Source: Nannochloropsis oceanica (lineage: Eukaryota; Sar; Eustigmatophyceae; Eustigmatales; Monodopsidaceae). Taken from it: a stretch of 64,000 nucleotides of DNA. The position numbers were made by a program, and so were the translations under genes. The notes below the pieces were generated by a model. It was given only the letters and a program-made list of their open reading frames with translations. It had not been told where the DNA came from and ran no database searches. The stretch is taken from NCBI GenBank assembly GCA_004519485.1, contig CP038106.1:310001-374000 (forward strand), written 5' to 3'. Positions 34,379 through 45,710 of the stretch are shown here, piece after piece; positions within the stretch are counted from its first letter, which is position 1, and each line of letters begins with the position of its first letter.

Positions 34379-34506
34379 GGAGGTAGTGAGGCAGGAATGT
34401 GGTGTTTTGAGAGGGAAGAGAAAGAAGAGTGAGGGTTTTGCGTGTGATTTAATTACTTATGTTATGTTTTGACTTAAGTAAGCGACCCGAATGTGTGTGA
34501 GTTGAA

Positions 34507-34512
34507 AATAAA
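34507..34512 (+). terminator. polyadenylation-like signal AATAAA
   Basis: Hexamer about 130 bp after the BRCT-gene stop, a plausible 3'-end signal for that transcript. Confidence 0.4.
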
Positions 34513-34970
34513 GAAGGAAGGAAAATGACAGAGAATAGTATCAAGATCCGCAAAAAGATGAAGAAAGAACCAAGGGAAATGAAGTGTACGAGTAACTTTT
34601 TATTTTGAGTGAGACACCGTGGTCATTGTCATTGCAGGTGGTGCAGTTTTCTTATTGCCCCCTCTAAGTCTTAGGTGATGCCAAGCGAGGAGATAAAGCG
34701 AAAGAAACACAGACAGGCCTCGGTCAGTGCCCGCGGTCCAATGGTTTCCCCGTTCTCTGGGCTTTTCCATCCTTTTCTCACTGCCCCTCCCTCTTTCTCT
34801 TCCTCCCATCACTCACTCTCTCATAATCCTTTCCTGCTCTTTTTCACTTTCCTTCGTTTTCATTGCTCCCTTATCTGTCTCACGCCGAAATCGCCACAAA
34901 AATGTTACCTTTCTATTATTTTGCCCTAATCTCATGTCAAAAACCTTTCCGTCACGTTCTGTTTGTCTCG

Positions 34971-34974
<4 letters not shown>

Positions 34975-35021
<47 letters not shown>
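34975..35021. repeat. (CTG)n microsatellite in non-coding DNA
   Basis: About 15 pure CTG units outside any supported exon. It is the only long pure triplet repeat here that is not coding, so its maintenance cannot be explained by a homopeptide. Confidence 0.93.
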
Positions 35022-35327
35022 TCTATAGTCCCTTTCTCTTTGATTTCTTCCATATCTTTCGTATATAATTGTGTGGTTTCCCTTCTGATATCCGCCTGCA
35101 TCTACTTCTGCGCGTTCCTACCTTTACTTTGCAAAAATGTGTTATCGAAATTCAAACAAACTCAAAAAAGTCAAATCCCACACTCCATCCGTCCCATCCG
35201 TCCCTCCCTTCGCCTATAGTAAAGCTTTAGTCTTCTTGCCCATAATGTGTCGCAAACCCCTCAAGACTCTTCCTCCACCCGTCCCTCCCTCCCTCCCCCC
35301 CCCCCCCACTCCTCCGTTCTACTATAG

Positions 35328-38115
35328 TCAGGCTTTTAGTTCCTTAACAACATATTTGGTCATCGGGTCCGCATACTCTTTCAACCCTTCCTCTACCTTG
35401 GCCCACAACGCCTCATCCTCCCTGACAGGGTCAAGGAGGAAGGGATAGGCAAGATCCGGAATAAACTCAATGCACCGGTTGTTCGTCATCAGAATCATGA
35501 GAATTGTCTTGGCTACCCGGAAGTGTTTGTCGGCCAAGGTGTCGGGTTGGAGGGGCGGGACGGACTTACAGACTTTGCTCCACATGCCACGTTCCTCGTT
35601 CAGGGCAGTCGAGTAGACCTCATCCATGGCTTGGGAGAGGAGGGTAAAGGTGAGGGGGGAGGACTTGCCAGAGGGGAGAAGGAGGGGTTGGTCGAGGGTG
35701 AGCCATTGCCAAACGTTGACGCGGGCCTTCTCCGCGGTGGCCAGATCCTCGAAGACCCCGTCGAGGGCAATGCAACCCGTGCCGTGGATGAAGCTGGCGG
35801 TATAGAAGAGGGCGAGGCGGAGGTATTGCTTAAGGCCGGCATAGGTAAACTTATCGGGGGTGTGCTGGTCGGCGGGCACAGCGATAAGCTCGTGGTCATT
35901 CACGGGGGGGGAGGGCGGATCCATATTAATGAATCGAGCCAGGCCCTCTTGGTACTGCCTCACATTCGACGCCACATGCAGAGACAACGACTTCTCCAGC
36001 GCCCCCGACAACGCCGCCAACGTCGCGGCCTCCTTGCTTCCACTCGCAACATTCACCGAGTCCAGCAACGCAGCCACCGCCTTCTGGCTTCCTGCCGCGT
36101 CTTTCCCCTCCTTGATCGCCCCCCGGAGCTTGTCCTCCCCCACCAGCTGCGCCAACAAGGCCAGGCCCCTGTGCAACGCCCGCACCACATCGAAAGGCTC
36201 TCGGACATAAGGGCTGAATGCCGGGTGTCCGCTCCATCCCCCTGCGTCGCCCTTCCAGGCCTCATTCGTCTTGTCCACCCTGATCTTGGCGTGGGCCTTG
36301 CCGTCAATAGACGCGTCCCCGGTAGGAATGTTGGTCACCATCCCTCCCACCGAGTCAAAGCCTCGGTTCAGATTGACTTGAGAGGTGTGATTCGAGTAGG
36401 CCTCGAGGAATGAAACTCCCATGCCAGTATGCGCATTGTCAGGAAGAAGGAAGCGACGGTGGGGGGCGGAGGGAAGGAGCTCGGCGTTGTTGGGGGAAGA
36501 GGAGGGAGGGAGATTGGCATGGAGGGATTTGGGGAGAGTCAAGCGCTTGACAAAGTTGAATAAGTAGTCGTATCGACCCTTATTCTGCCCTAGGGAGTGC
36601 TCGCGGAGGGTGTAGTTCATCTCCTCCTTCTCCATGCTAGCGGTGATAGTCTCAATCATTGTAGTGGACCTGATGGCCTTGGCGGGGATACCCAGCTGCT
36701 TGGCATAGGCCGCGAAGACCTTGCTCCACCACTCCGTCTCGAAGCGACCCTCCATCTTGGGCAAGTACAATGTCGGTTGCGCGCTCATTGCTTTCAACGG
36801 TCCATGACAGGTCGCGACAAACACCGCAAAGTCAAGCAAAGGCGCCGAGACCGGGGTACCGTCCACCAGCACATGCCCCTCCAACATATGCAGCCCCCTC
36901 ACTCTCACTTGGATCGTCGCCGGACGCCGCTCCCGCAAGAAAGCCTCGAGACTCTTCGCATCCGTCACCCCCTCAGCACTCAACGTCCAGGAAGGCTCGC
37001 AGAGCAGGTCAGTGATGCGTCCATGCTCGTTCAAGACCCCCTTGGCCTGGAGGGCGGAAAAAGTCACGTTGACATCGGAAGAGAAAGGGGAGAGGTCATT
37101 CGGAGACAAGCGACCCTTTAACACAGTTTTGGAGTTGGGTCGATCGTCCTTGATGGTCCCACAAACCGCCTCGTAGATCGTTCGGTATCCTGCCAGCACA
37201 TTGGCCTTGAGAGGGGCTTGGGAGTCCTCGTTATCCATGAAATCAGACGCCGCCTTACTGTTCAATCCGTGGATGGCCATATTTGCCGCGCGGCTTGGAT
37301 GGGTGTTCTCGCACGCCCGGTCAGACATGTTGGCGGGGCGATCGGTCTCGCTCTTCCAGTCCCCGTCGCGAATTGCTTGAGTGGCAGCGGGGAAGGAGAT
37401 GGCCGGCTTCTTGTTGAGGATGTTAGTGTAGATCTCCTCTTGACGCGCGCGGCGGAGGGCCATGAGGCCTTCGAGATTGGGGGAGAATGTCCGTTCGGTG
37501 CGGACGAGGTCGCGGACATGCGTCAGAATTTGGGGAGTGAGGAGCGTGCGTTGCTCCTATTTTGTGGGTGCGTGGGGCGGGGGGGAATGACGTGAGAGGT
37601 TGGGCGTGAGGGAATTTAGGGAGAAATTGGGGGGGAAAAAATATTTTGCTGAAATACTCCAGATTGAGAATTGTTAGACAAAAATGGCGTACTGAGTAGA
37701 TACAGACCGAACATCACACCTCACATGCTCTTCTTCCAAGGAAGCGAGCGCCTTGCCCTTTGTGGGGTGGTTGGACGGGGTTCATGGTGGATACCGCGAT
37801 TGACAAAGCGACACAGGCTCAGTCCACCGTGAGCAACAGTATGCCTGTGCTTTGTGAGCTACACACTCGTGCTCTCACAAAACATGCCGTGGATGGAAAC
37901 GCAGCGGCCTGGCGCCTCCCATTTCATCTTCAACTTAGCCTTTGTTCTGTCTCCCTTCTCCCTTCCCTAATCCACCCACCCCATCACCAACCGCTCACCT
38001 CCGTCAGACCTCCGACAATGGCCAGACCCTCCGGACAGCCGTCGGCCGATGCCGCGGCTTGCAGGGCCTCCAGGGCCACCTTGGGCAAGGGATGAAGCTT
38101 GAATGTCGACTCCAT
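35328..38115 (-). CDS. malate synthase (2 exons)
   Basis: Exons 38115-37999 and 37556-35328 (442-bp intron, phase 0) give 781 residues. Recognisable family segments include LYLPKMEGRFETEWWSKVF, IRSTTMIETITASMEKEE and YTLREHSLGQNKGRYDYLFN, and near the C-terminus DLATAEKARVNVWQWL. These correspond to the TIM-barrel core and the C-terminal plug of malate synthase A. The enzyme condenses glyoxylate with acetyl-CoA to give malate, the second step specific to the glyoxylate cycle, so the alga should grow on acetate or breakdown products of fatty acids. It is longer than typical plant or bacterial A forms (about 530-560), with extra sequence before the barrel and in the C-terminal half. No SKL-type peroxisomal ending is present (last residues ELKA), so a non-peroxisomal site is possible. 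Confidence 0.9.
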
Positions 38116-38549
38116 CTTGGGTTAAGAGAAGAGCGAGAGTAGTGGCTGCTGCCTACCTTGGTGGTGCTATGTGTGGTTGGGATAAGTAACGAGAATAAGT
38201 GCGGAGTTCCAAATGAGCAAGCAGGACATTGTCGACAGCCCAAGAAGAGGGTTTGAGACTATTGGGGCGGTGTGCGAAAGCACGTGGGGCAAACAAATGT
38301 ATGGAAAGGCTGCTTGAACTTTGAAGCAGCTGTCCAGCCATTCGTGTGAGAGAGGAGGTCGTTCTGGCACTCTCTGTCCTTGCGTTGAACTCACACATCC
38401 TCATCATGTCTACATCGCACAGCCATACAGTCGCAAAGGAATAATAGCCTTGAGTAGTCACACCCCAGCCAGCCTGTTTATCAAAGACGTCTAGAGGCCG
38501 CTGCATTCCCCTTCGGATACGACTAGTCGGATACGACTAGTAGCTGTCC
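38116..38549. promoter_or_regulatory. divergent intergenic region (malate synthase / YbeY)
   Basis: About 430 bp between head-to-head starts. A 14-bp tandem duplication ends nine bases before the YbeY ATG. The region between lacks other visible structure. Confidence 0.5.
38514..38541. repeat. 14-bp perfect tandem duplication before YbeY start
   Basis: Two identical adjacent copies of CGGATACGACTAGT immediately upstream of the ATG at 38550. They lie in the 5' leader or at the transcription start, so they could act on transcript start choice or be a neutral slippage product. Confidence 0.95.
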
Positions 38550-40037
38550 ATGCCACAGCGCTTCCCCTTCTCCTCAAGCCCGATGGTGCTAATTCTCCTG
38601 TGCACCGTGACAAGAGAAGCGTTCGGTTTTCAGCGTGGTATCATCGTTCCCACACATATGCGCCGTGCCATGGGATCTTTTTCGACGTGGACCTCACCCC
38701 TCTCCTCCCTCTCCTACTCCTCTTCATCCTCATCCTCGTCTTTTGCTTCTTCATCGGTGACGGTGACGACAGCCAGATTAAGCTCTTTTCACCGCCACCG
38801 TTCTCCGTTTATGCCGCCCACCAACACGGCACTCTTTGCATCCTCGACCGCCTCATCAGGTGCTGGGAAGAAGAAAAAGGCAGCCTCGTTAAAATCAAAG
38901 GCATCGGTCAAGAAGGTGATTGAGGACGAGGAGGACGACGAGGATGAGATGACCGAGGCAGAGTTGCTAAAAGTGATGCAAAGCGGTGAGGCTATGGATG
39001 CGGTGTGGCAGCGTATGATGAGTCAGATGGAAAGGACGGGGGCATTGGAAGGTGAAGATGATAAGGAGGAGGATGACGACGACGAAGACGAGGACGAAGA
39101 TGAGGATGGTGACAAGGAAGATAACGCTGAGGAGGACCTTTCGGGAAATGACGATAGCGATGACGACGATGACAACGATGACAGCAACGCCGTAAAGATC
39201 GATGCCATGGACCGCAAGCATGGCCTTCCCTCCTCCATGTCCTCCTCTTCCTCCAGTCAAGACGAGGCAGAGAGCGACGACAACCTCGGCACGATTCAAA
39301 TCCGGAATTCCCAAAGAAGCATCTCCTTGGACATAGATGTCTTGCACAATCATATACGTGGGATCATGGAAATCATCGGCAAAGATGACCATGATGTTTC
39401 TCTTTGGTTGACCAACGACCGCAGTATCCGCGAGTACAATGACCGTTACAGGGGGAAACGCTCTGCGACGGATATTCTATCTTTCCCCTTCCACGAATAT
39501 AAGTCTCCTGGCGTACCCACACCAGAATCAGTGGCATTGAATGGACAGATAAAAGATTTGGGGGATATGATGGTGTCGACTGGATACGTGCAACGGCAAT
39601 GTGCCCGGGATGAGGCGGATTGGGCCGCGGAGGGGGAGAATCAGTGGTCCGAGGAAAGGGGGGCCTCGGGGGCTATGGCGAGGGTATATGACGTCCAGGG
39701 TCGGCTGCCCTTTTTGGTGATTCATGGACTTTTGCATTTGCTTGGGTATGATCACGAGACAGAGAAGGAGTATGAGGAGATGGTGAGGGAGGAGGAGAGG
39801 GTGATAAGTGAGTTTGCGAGGAGGTTCCCGGAGGCGGCTCCACCGATGGGAGAGCCAAAAAAATCGAAGGAGAGGAATATAGCTGCGGCAGCGGTGGGGG
39901 AAGACGGAGGCAAGGCAAAAAAAAAGGCGTCAGGGGTAAGGGCGACGAAGACAACAACAGCTCCTAAGAGGACTGCGAGTGCTGCTGCCAGCTCGAAGTC
40001 CAAAGCCCCCCCAAAAAACGACTTTGACTCCAGATAA
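38550..40037 (+). CDS. ybeY: plastid-type YbeY endoribonuclease / rRNA maturation factor
   Basis: Single exon of 495 residues. The first 30 residues (VLILLCTVTREAFGFQRG) form a signal sequence ending in an Ala-Phe step, like the bipartite plastid targeting peptides of heterokont algae. A Ser-rich transit-like region and an acidic Asp/Glu block (about 130-220) follow. The UPF0054 domain starts near residue 259 (SLDIDVLHNHI), with SLWLTNDRSIREYNDRYR and SATDILSFPF. The metal-binding signature HGLLHLLGYDH lies near 391 and has all three zinc His. YbeY processes 16S rRNA 3' ends and helps quality control of 70S ribosomes; a plastid role fits both the family and the presequence. The bacterial protein is about 150 residues, so most of this one is targeting and low-complexity sequence, including a Lys/Ala-rich tail. 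Confidence 0.9.
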   Translation: MPQRFPFSSSPMVLILLCTVTREAFGFQRGIIVPTHMRRAMGSFSTWTSPLSSLSYSSSSSSSSFASSSVTVTTARLSSFHRHRSPFMPPTNTALFASSTASSGAGKKKKAASLKSKASVKKVIEDEEDDEDEMTEAELLKVMQSGEAMDAVWQRMMSQMERTGALEGEDDKEEDDDDEDEDEDEDGDKEDNAEEDLSGNDDSDDDDDNDDSNAVKIDAMDRKHGLPSSMSSSSSSQDEAESDDNLGTIQIRNSQRSISLDIDVLHNHIRGIMEIIGKDDHDVSLWLTNDRSIREYNDRYRGKRSATDILSFPFHEYKSPGVPTPESVALNGQIKDLGDMMVSTGYVQRQCARDEADWAAEGENQWSEERGASGAMARVYDVQGRLPFLVIHGLLHLLGYDHETEKEYEEMVREEERVISEFARRFPEAAPPMGEPKKSKERNIAAAAVGEDGGKAKKKASGVRATKTTTAPKRTASAAASSKSKAPPKNDFDSR

Positions 40038-40041
40038 GGAA

Positions 40042-40047
40042 AATAAA
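40042..40047 (+). terminator. polyadenylation-like signal AATAAA (YbeY)
   Basis: Hexamer five bases after the YbeY stop codon; a second plus-strand AATAAA lies at 40193-40198. The convergent gene has its own hexamer at 40237-40232 on the minus strand. Confidence 0.4.
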
Positions 40048-40231
40048 AAGACTGCATGACAAAGAATGTAAGTAGATAGAGGAGAAACGCAACGTCGCCA
40101 AGCAAATTATCGAAGGCAGCCGTGTACTAGACATAAACAAGTACCTCTTTCCTCCTGTTTAATACCGACTGGGTTAAATCGATCCAGAGAACAATAAAAG
40201 CAAAGCACATCCCCTAAATCGTTTTTGGATT

Positions 40232-40237
40232 TTTATT
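40232..40237 (-). terminator. polyadenylation-like signal AATAAA (coiled-coil gene)
   Basis: Minus-strand hexamer about 90 bp downstream of the stop of the leftward coiled-coil gene. It interleaves with plus-strand signals, so the two transcripts may overlap at their 3' ends. Confidence 0.4.
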
Positions 40238-40324
40238 CTTTCGCTCTCTTTCGCATCGACTGCTGTTTCTATTCCGTTTCTCTCCATTCATCCCCGCTGT
40301 TTGCTACTCACTCACGCGCGTCCC

Positions 40325-41776
40325 TTACTTGATCTCCCTGATTCTTTCCTCTTCCTTCTTTTTCTCTACCCCTTCCTCCACCTCCTCCATCGGCACCATA
40401 TCAAGCGTTGTCATCAAGCGGGGCTCTTGCTGCCTGCTCTCTTCCAAGGTCTCTCGGCCCTCCTCTCCGGGACTCTGGTCAAGGAGCACACCCAGAAGTG
40501 AGAGCTGGGAAAGATACAGCGAACAGCTAGACAGGCACGCCCCCCCTTCCTCCAGCTCTTCCTCCTCCTGCCCATTTCCCTTCACCATAGCCAGTCCGTG
40601 TACGTTTGAGGTGACAGAAGAGGTCACAGTCTGAGCACTACCCCCGACATCTTTCGCCTCCTCTCGTTGATCCTCCTCCTGCTCTTTCTGCCCATCCTCC
40701 TCCAACAACACAGGTGTCACTGTCTCTCCCTCTCTATCCTCCGTGTCATGCCCATGCTCAGAGATCGAGTTAAGCTTGGTGCCTTCCAAATGTGTCGGCT
40801 TGGGAAACACAATTGAGTCCCGAAAAATCTGCTGAGGGCGGACAGGCAGTGATTGAAAGGACGAACCGTATTTGGGGGGGTGTATAGAGGAGGAAGAGAA
40901 CGGTAGTGATGACGATGAATTTAACGGTGGCGGCTGCAGGATTCCGCGCTCCATCGTCTCGTTTGTTGGTGGGGCTCGCGTCGTGGTGGCTGCCAACGGG
41001 GCGGCACAGCCTTCCTCCGCTGGTGCCGACGAGTCATACGGCTCGCTAATTGTTATTGCTTTTGGCTTTCGCGGCACCATTTCTGCAGCGGTTATCATGC
41101 TTGCTTTCTTCTCAGCCTCGGTCGCCGCCGCAGGCGAGCTGGTGACTAAGGGCACGACCTGGCCTCTCGTCGCCGCGGCCTCGACTTTCTCCACCTCTGC
41201 GGAAGTGATCTCCTGTAAGGCGTCGCGTAGATACATCACCTCGGCCAAGTATTCATCACGCTCTGATGTCAATTCAACCAGGATTTTGGCCCTGGGGGAG
41301 CGCATCTTCTCTTTTAAGCTTGTCACGGTGGAGCGCAAGGTCACCAGCTCCTGCTGTAAGGACTTGATAGCCGTGCTCCTTTCCTGGTGCTGCCTAATCT
41401 TGTGGACTTCCTGCCGAAGGGGCGTTGAGATGAGTGCTGCTGGCTTCTTATTATTTGTGAGTAGGACCTCAATGTGTCTGTCGCGCCGTTTCACTTCGGC
41501 TTCCAGGCGTTGGGTCTTGGTTTGGAGGAGCAGGGTTTTTTCCCTGCTTTGTCGCAGTCCAAGCTTGAGCCGACGATTTTCGTGGCGTAAACTTTCAAAG
41601 TCGTGAATATAGGGATTTTTTGATTCCGATGCCGCGGAGATGTAAGATGGGATGGTGAAGGGTTTCCGCTTCGCAATCGCATGGGCGATAGTGTGAGCTG
41701 CATGTTTGGCAGGACTAAACGGACTCAAGGGCAGATGCTGGGTGCTGGGCCGGTAAGGCGATGAGAATGGCTGCAT
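40325..41776 (-). CDS. coiled-coil protein of unknown function
   Basis: Single exon of 483 residues from the ATG at 41776; the frame is open slightly further but without ATG. I do not recognise the family. Residues about 55-105 are a strongly predicted coiled coil (FESLRHENRRLKLGLRQSRE, TQRLEAEVKRRDRHIEVLL), and a second one lies at about 125-195 (SLQQELVTLRSTVTSLKEKM, SERDEYLAEVMYLRDALQ). The C-terminal half is Ser/Pro- and Glu-rich and probably disordered. The sequence KILVELTSERDEY and the absence of membrane segments suggest a cytoplasmic, cytoskeletal or centrosomal scaffold, but nothing direct supports a specific role. The codon pattern and length make it a real gene. Confidence 0.65.
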   Translation of the reverse strand: MQPFSSPYRPSTQHLPLSPFSPAKHAAHTIAHAIAKRKPFTIPSYISAASESKNPYIHDFESLRHENRRLKLGLRQSREKTLLLQTKTQRLEAEVKRRDRHIEVLLTNNKKPAALISTPLRQEVHKIRQHQERSTAIKSLQQELVTLRSTVTSLKEKMRSPRAKILVELTSERDEYLAEVMYLRDALQEITSAEVEKVEAAATRGQVVPLVTSSPAAATEAEKKASMITAAEMVPRKPKAITISEPYDSSAPAEEGCAAPLAATTTRAPPTNETMERGILQPPPLNSSSSLPFSSSSIHPPKYGSSFQSLPVRPQQIFRDSIVFPKPTHLEGTKLNSISEHGHDTEDREGETVTPVLLEEDGQKEQEEDQREEAKDVGGSAQTVTSSVTSNVHGLAMVKGNGQEEEELEEGGACLSSCSLYLSQLSLLGVLLDQSPGEEGRETLEESRQQEPRLMTTLDMVPMEEVEEGVEKKKEEERIREIK

Positions 41777-43221
41777 GATCTTGCTCTGAAGGGAATGCAC
41801 CTTCAATAAATTTTGAGTTGCTCAGAAATTGATCTTAAGAAGGAGATATGAGGGCTCAATGAACTGACTGGTAAGACCATTCTACTTGAATTTTGCCTTC
41901 ATTTTGGCAAAAAAATCGAGGGGTGAAGGGGGCAGTACTGCAGGACCACAACGTCAAGGATTTGCTATCCTTTCGCTTTCATCTCGATGACTGCGGGTAA
42001 GCTGTGCCACCAGCGAAAAAAAGTGTATGGCGTGACCATCAAAAGAAGACAAAAATTGGATGATGGGCCAGCCGTTGAGGGGCAGGACGTTTTGCGTTAT
42101 TAGAAAATTATCGATCGCGCAAAAGAAGGCAACACCGAATCGCGTTGGTCCAGTCTTGATTCAACTGTCGTCACTGTGGGGTGTTTCTATCATTCAAAGC
42201 GCTGCTTGGGCAGCATGCGCATGCACCTACCACCCGCGCCCACATGTTGCCGGCATATTTTGACGTTCGCGCTGGCAACGGATGTCACGTTTTCGCATCG
42301 ATTAATCCACAACCCGATTTTCTGCGAGGATGTAGATAAGCAACACCACGAATTTAAGACGCCTGTCGGTTTCGACTATGACGACTGGATTGGCTGGGCT
42401 GCCGAACTACTGTGTCGCTTTGCGACAGAGCAAGGAGATCCGGTCAATTTTCTTACAGTACTTGTTAGTGCAGAGGGTCTTCATATGGGGCATCATCTTT
42501 TGGCCCGCACCCCGCACTGCAGAAAGCGCTGGAAGATTCAACCGAATGCAGAACCTCCAAGGAACTAGTTTGGAGCCGGTCTCTGGTGCCAAGGGGAGGT
42601 CGAGGAGGCAGGGAGGCAGAAAGGGCCCTGCGATGAATAGCGGACTCATTTTAGACCATGCAAATAATTCGGTGCTGAAAGAGCTCGGAACGCAGGGATT
42701 ATCAAGTTCCCAGTGATTGTGATTGCCGCAGCGGCAATGCCGCTGTAGCCACATTGGCTTCCTTCGCGCGTCCGGTCGTCGATAGGGACGATGGGTGGGA
42801 GAAAAAGACTCAAACAATCTACTTTCAACATTTTATCCTGTAGAAAATGTCCTTCTATTTCTTGTGTTTGCTGCTGAAGCAATAACACGCTGCTTCCACT
42901 CGACAACGGGTGCTTCTCGCGCGAAATTCGCGCCGCGAACACCTCGTTGATGATCTCCGTGCGCTCCTCCCCCCTAACTTTATGTGCACAATATGTCGCG
43001 CTTCTTTGTAGTCATGAGACCTTTAACAATTCATTATTAGGATTTATCTACCACTTCTAGTCCGGTCCCTGTGGTCCAGGACGAAACTAACTACCTTCCC
43101 TCCCGCTCGCTGTCGCCTAATGCCGCTCCCCATCGCCTATTTTATAAATCTGGCTTTGTGGACTCACTCACTCATCTCCCTGTCCACACCCACCACACCT
43201 CACCTACCACCGCCAGACAGC
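41777..43221. promoter_or_regulatory. divergent intergenic region, 1.4 kb, no gene supported
   Basis: This lies between the starts of the coiled-coil gene (minus) and the lectin-like gene (plus). Open frames of up to about 130 codons exist near 42060-42570, but those I checked lack an ATG start or recognisable domains. I treat the stretch as regulatory and spacer DNA. Confidence 0.45.
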
Positions 43222-44674
<1,453 letters not shown>

Positions 44675-45710
44675 AGTAATGAAGGGGATGTGTTGACTGA
44701 AGCAATTTGATGAAGAAAAGACGATAAACAAGAGGCGACGAATACATGAAAGGGGAAATGATTGCAATATTTTGATAGAAACAAGAGGCGACGAACACAT
44801 GAAAGGGTAAAGACTGGCAAGATTTTGATGTGGGAAAGGACGACGGTGACAGTGAATGAGAAGTGTATGAGCCACTGGGTTTCAGAAGAGGGAAGACCAA
44901 GTTTCAGTTGCTTTTTGAAAGTCAAGGGATGATCTAAAATGGTGACTTTCACTGGGAAAGGGGTGGAATTGGCAAGGTTAAATGGATTCAACATACAGTG
45001 TCAGGACGAAGATGAGAACGCCGAAAACTTTGAAAGATACTTGAAGGCAACAGCAAGTTACTCGTTTTGCGATATCCGCTGTGAAAATTGCTTCGAAACT
45101 ACGTTGACTATATTTCATGGAATGTCGCATTTATTCCAACCGCCAAAAAACATGTTATGGTAAGCTAGCCCTGCTCCTGTCTTGCACATCCACCGCATGA
45201 TGATAGGACATTGATTTTGGTCTCGTCTGGTGTCAAGGTTGGCCTCATACATATGATTGCAGCGGTTGGATAACTGTCAGCAGCAGCAGCAGCAGCAGCA
45301 GTCAGTCAGTTGTGTGTCAGACCGTCAGATGAAGCCGGACTACGACAGCGAAGGAGGTGAATTCGGGGGCAGCGGTGCAATTGTGCCCAGCACTCAACTT
45401 CAGGAATGTGCCCGGCAGGAGGTCCCACCGCGAGGGATTTTTTTGACAAGATCAAAAATAGAACAAAAACCACAATGCCACATAAAGAGCAACAGATGGA
45501 ATTCTTGAAGCTGTCTCATGATATCCTCTTTCTTCAAGCATTGCCGCCTCTACACTTCAATTCACAAAGCCGAACATATCCCTCTACTCTCGAAATTACT
45601 TGCCATCCTGTGTCCGTCCATTCACACATCTTTCTGTTCAATCTTTACATGCCCTTATCCATCGGTTGCTGCTCCTGCTCCTGCTGCTCTTGCTGCTCTT
45701 GCTGCTCTTG
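44675..45710. other. convergent 3' region, 1 kb, no gene
   Basis: This lies between the stops of the lectin-like and dysferlin-domain genes. It contains a 53-bp imperfect tandem duplication (44726-44831) and a short CAG run at 45280-45300. No exon is supported. Confidence 0.5.
44726..44831. repeat. 53-bp imperfect tandem duplication
   Basis: Two adjacent 53-bp copies each beginning AAACAAGAGGCGACGAA and ending near TTTTGAT. They differ at about eight positions, so this is older than the duplications at 14756 and 60471. It lies in the probable 3' untranslated region of the lectin-like gene. Confidence 0.85.

Larger units (their letters stand above)
34379..35327. other. convergent 3' region with CTG microsatellite
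   Basis: About 950 bp between the BRCT-gene stop and the malate synthase stop. It holds a plus-strand AATAAA, a CTG microsatellite at 34975-35021 and C-rich runs near 35285-35310. No exon is visible. Confidence 0.55.

Noticed and set aside
42060-42570. Open frames of up to about 130 codons in the gap between the coiled-coil and lectin-like genes
   Set aside because: The longest has no ATG at its start, no domain or hydrophobic pattern and no supported splice sites. Chance frames of this length are common here.
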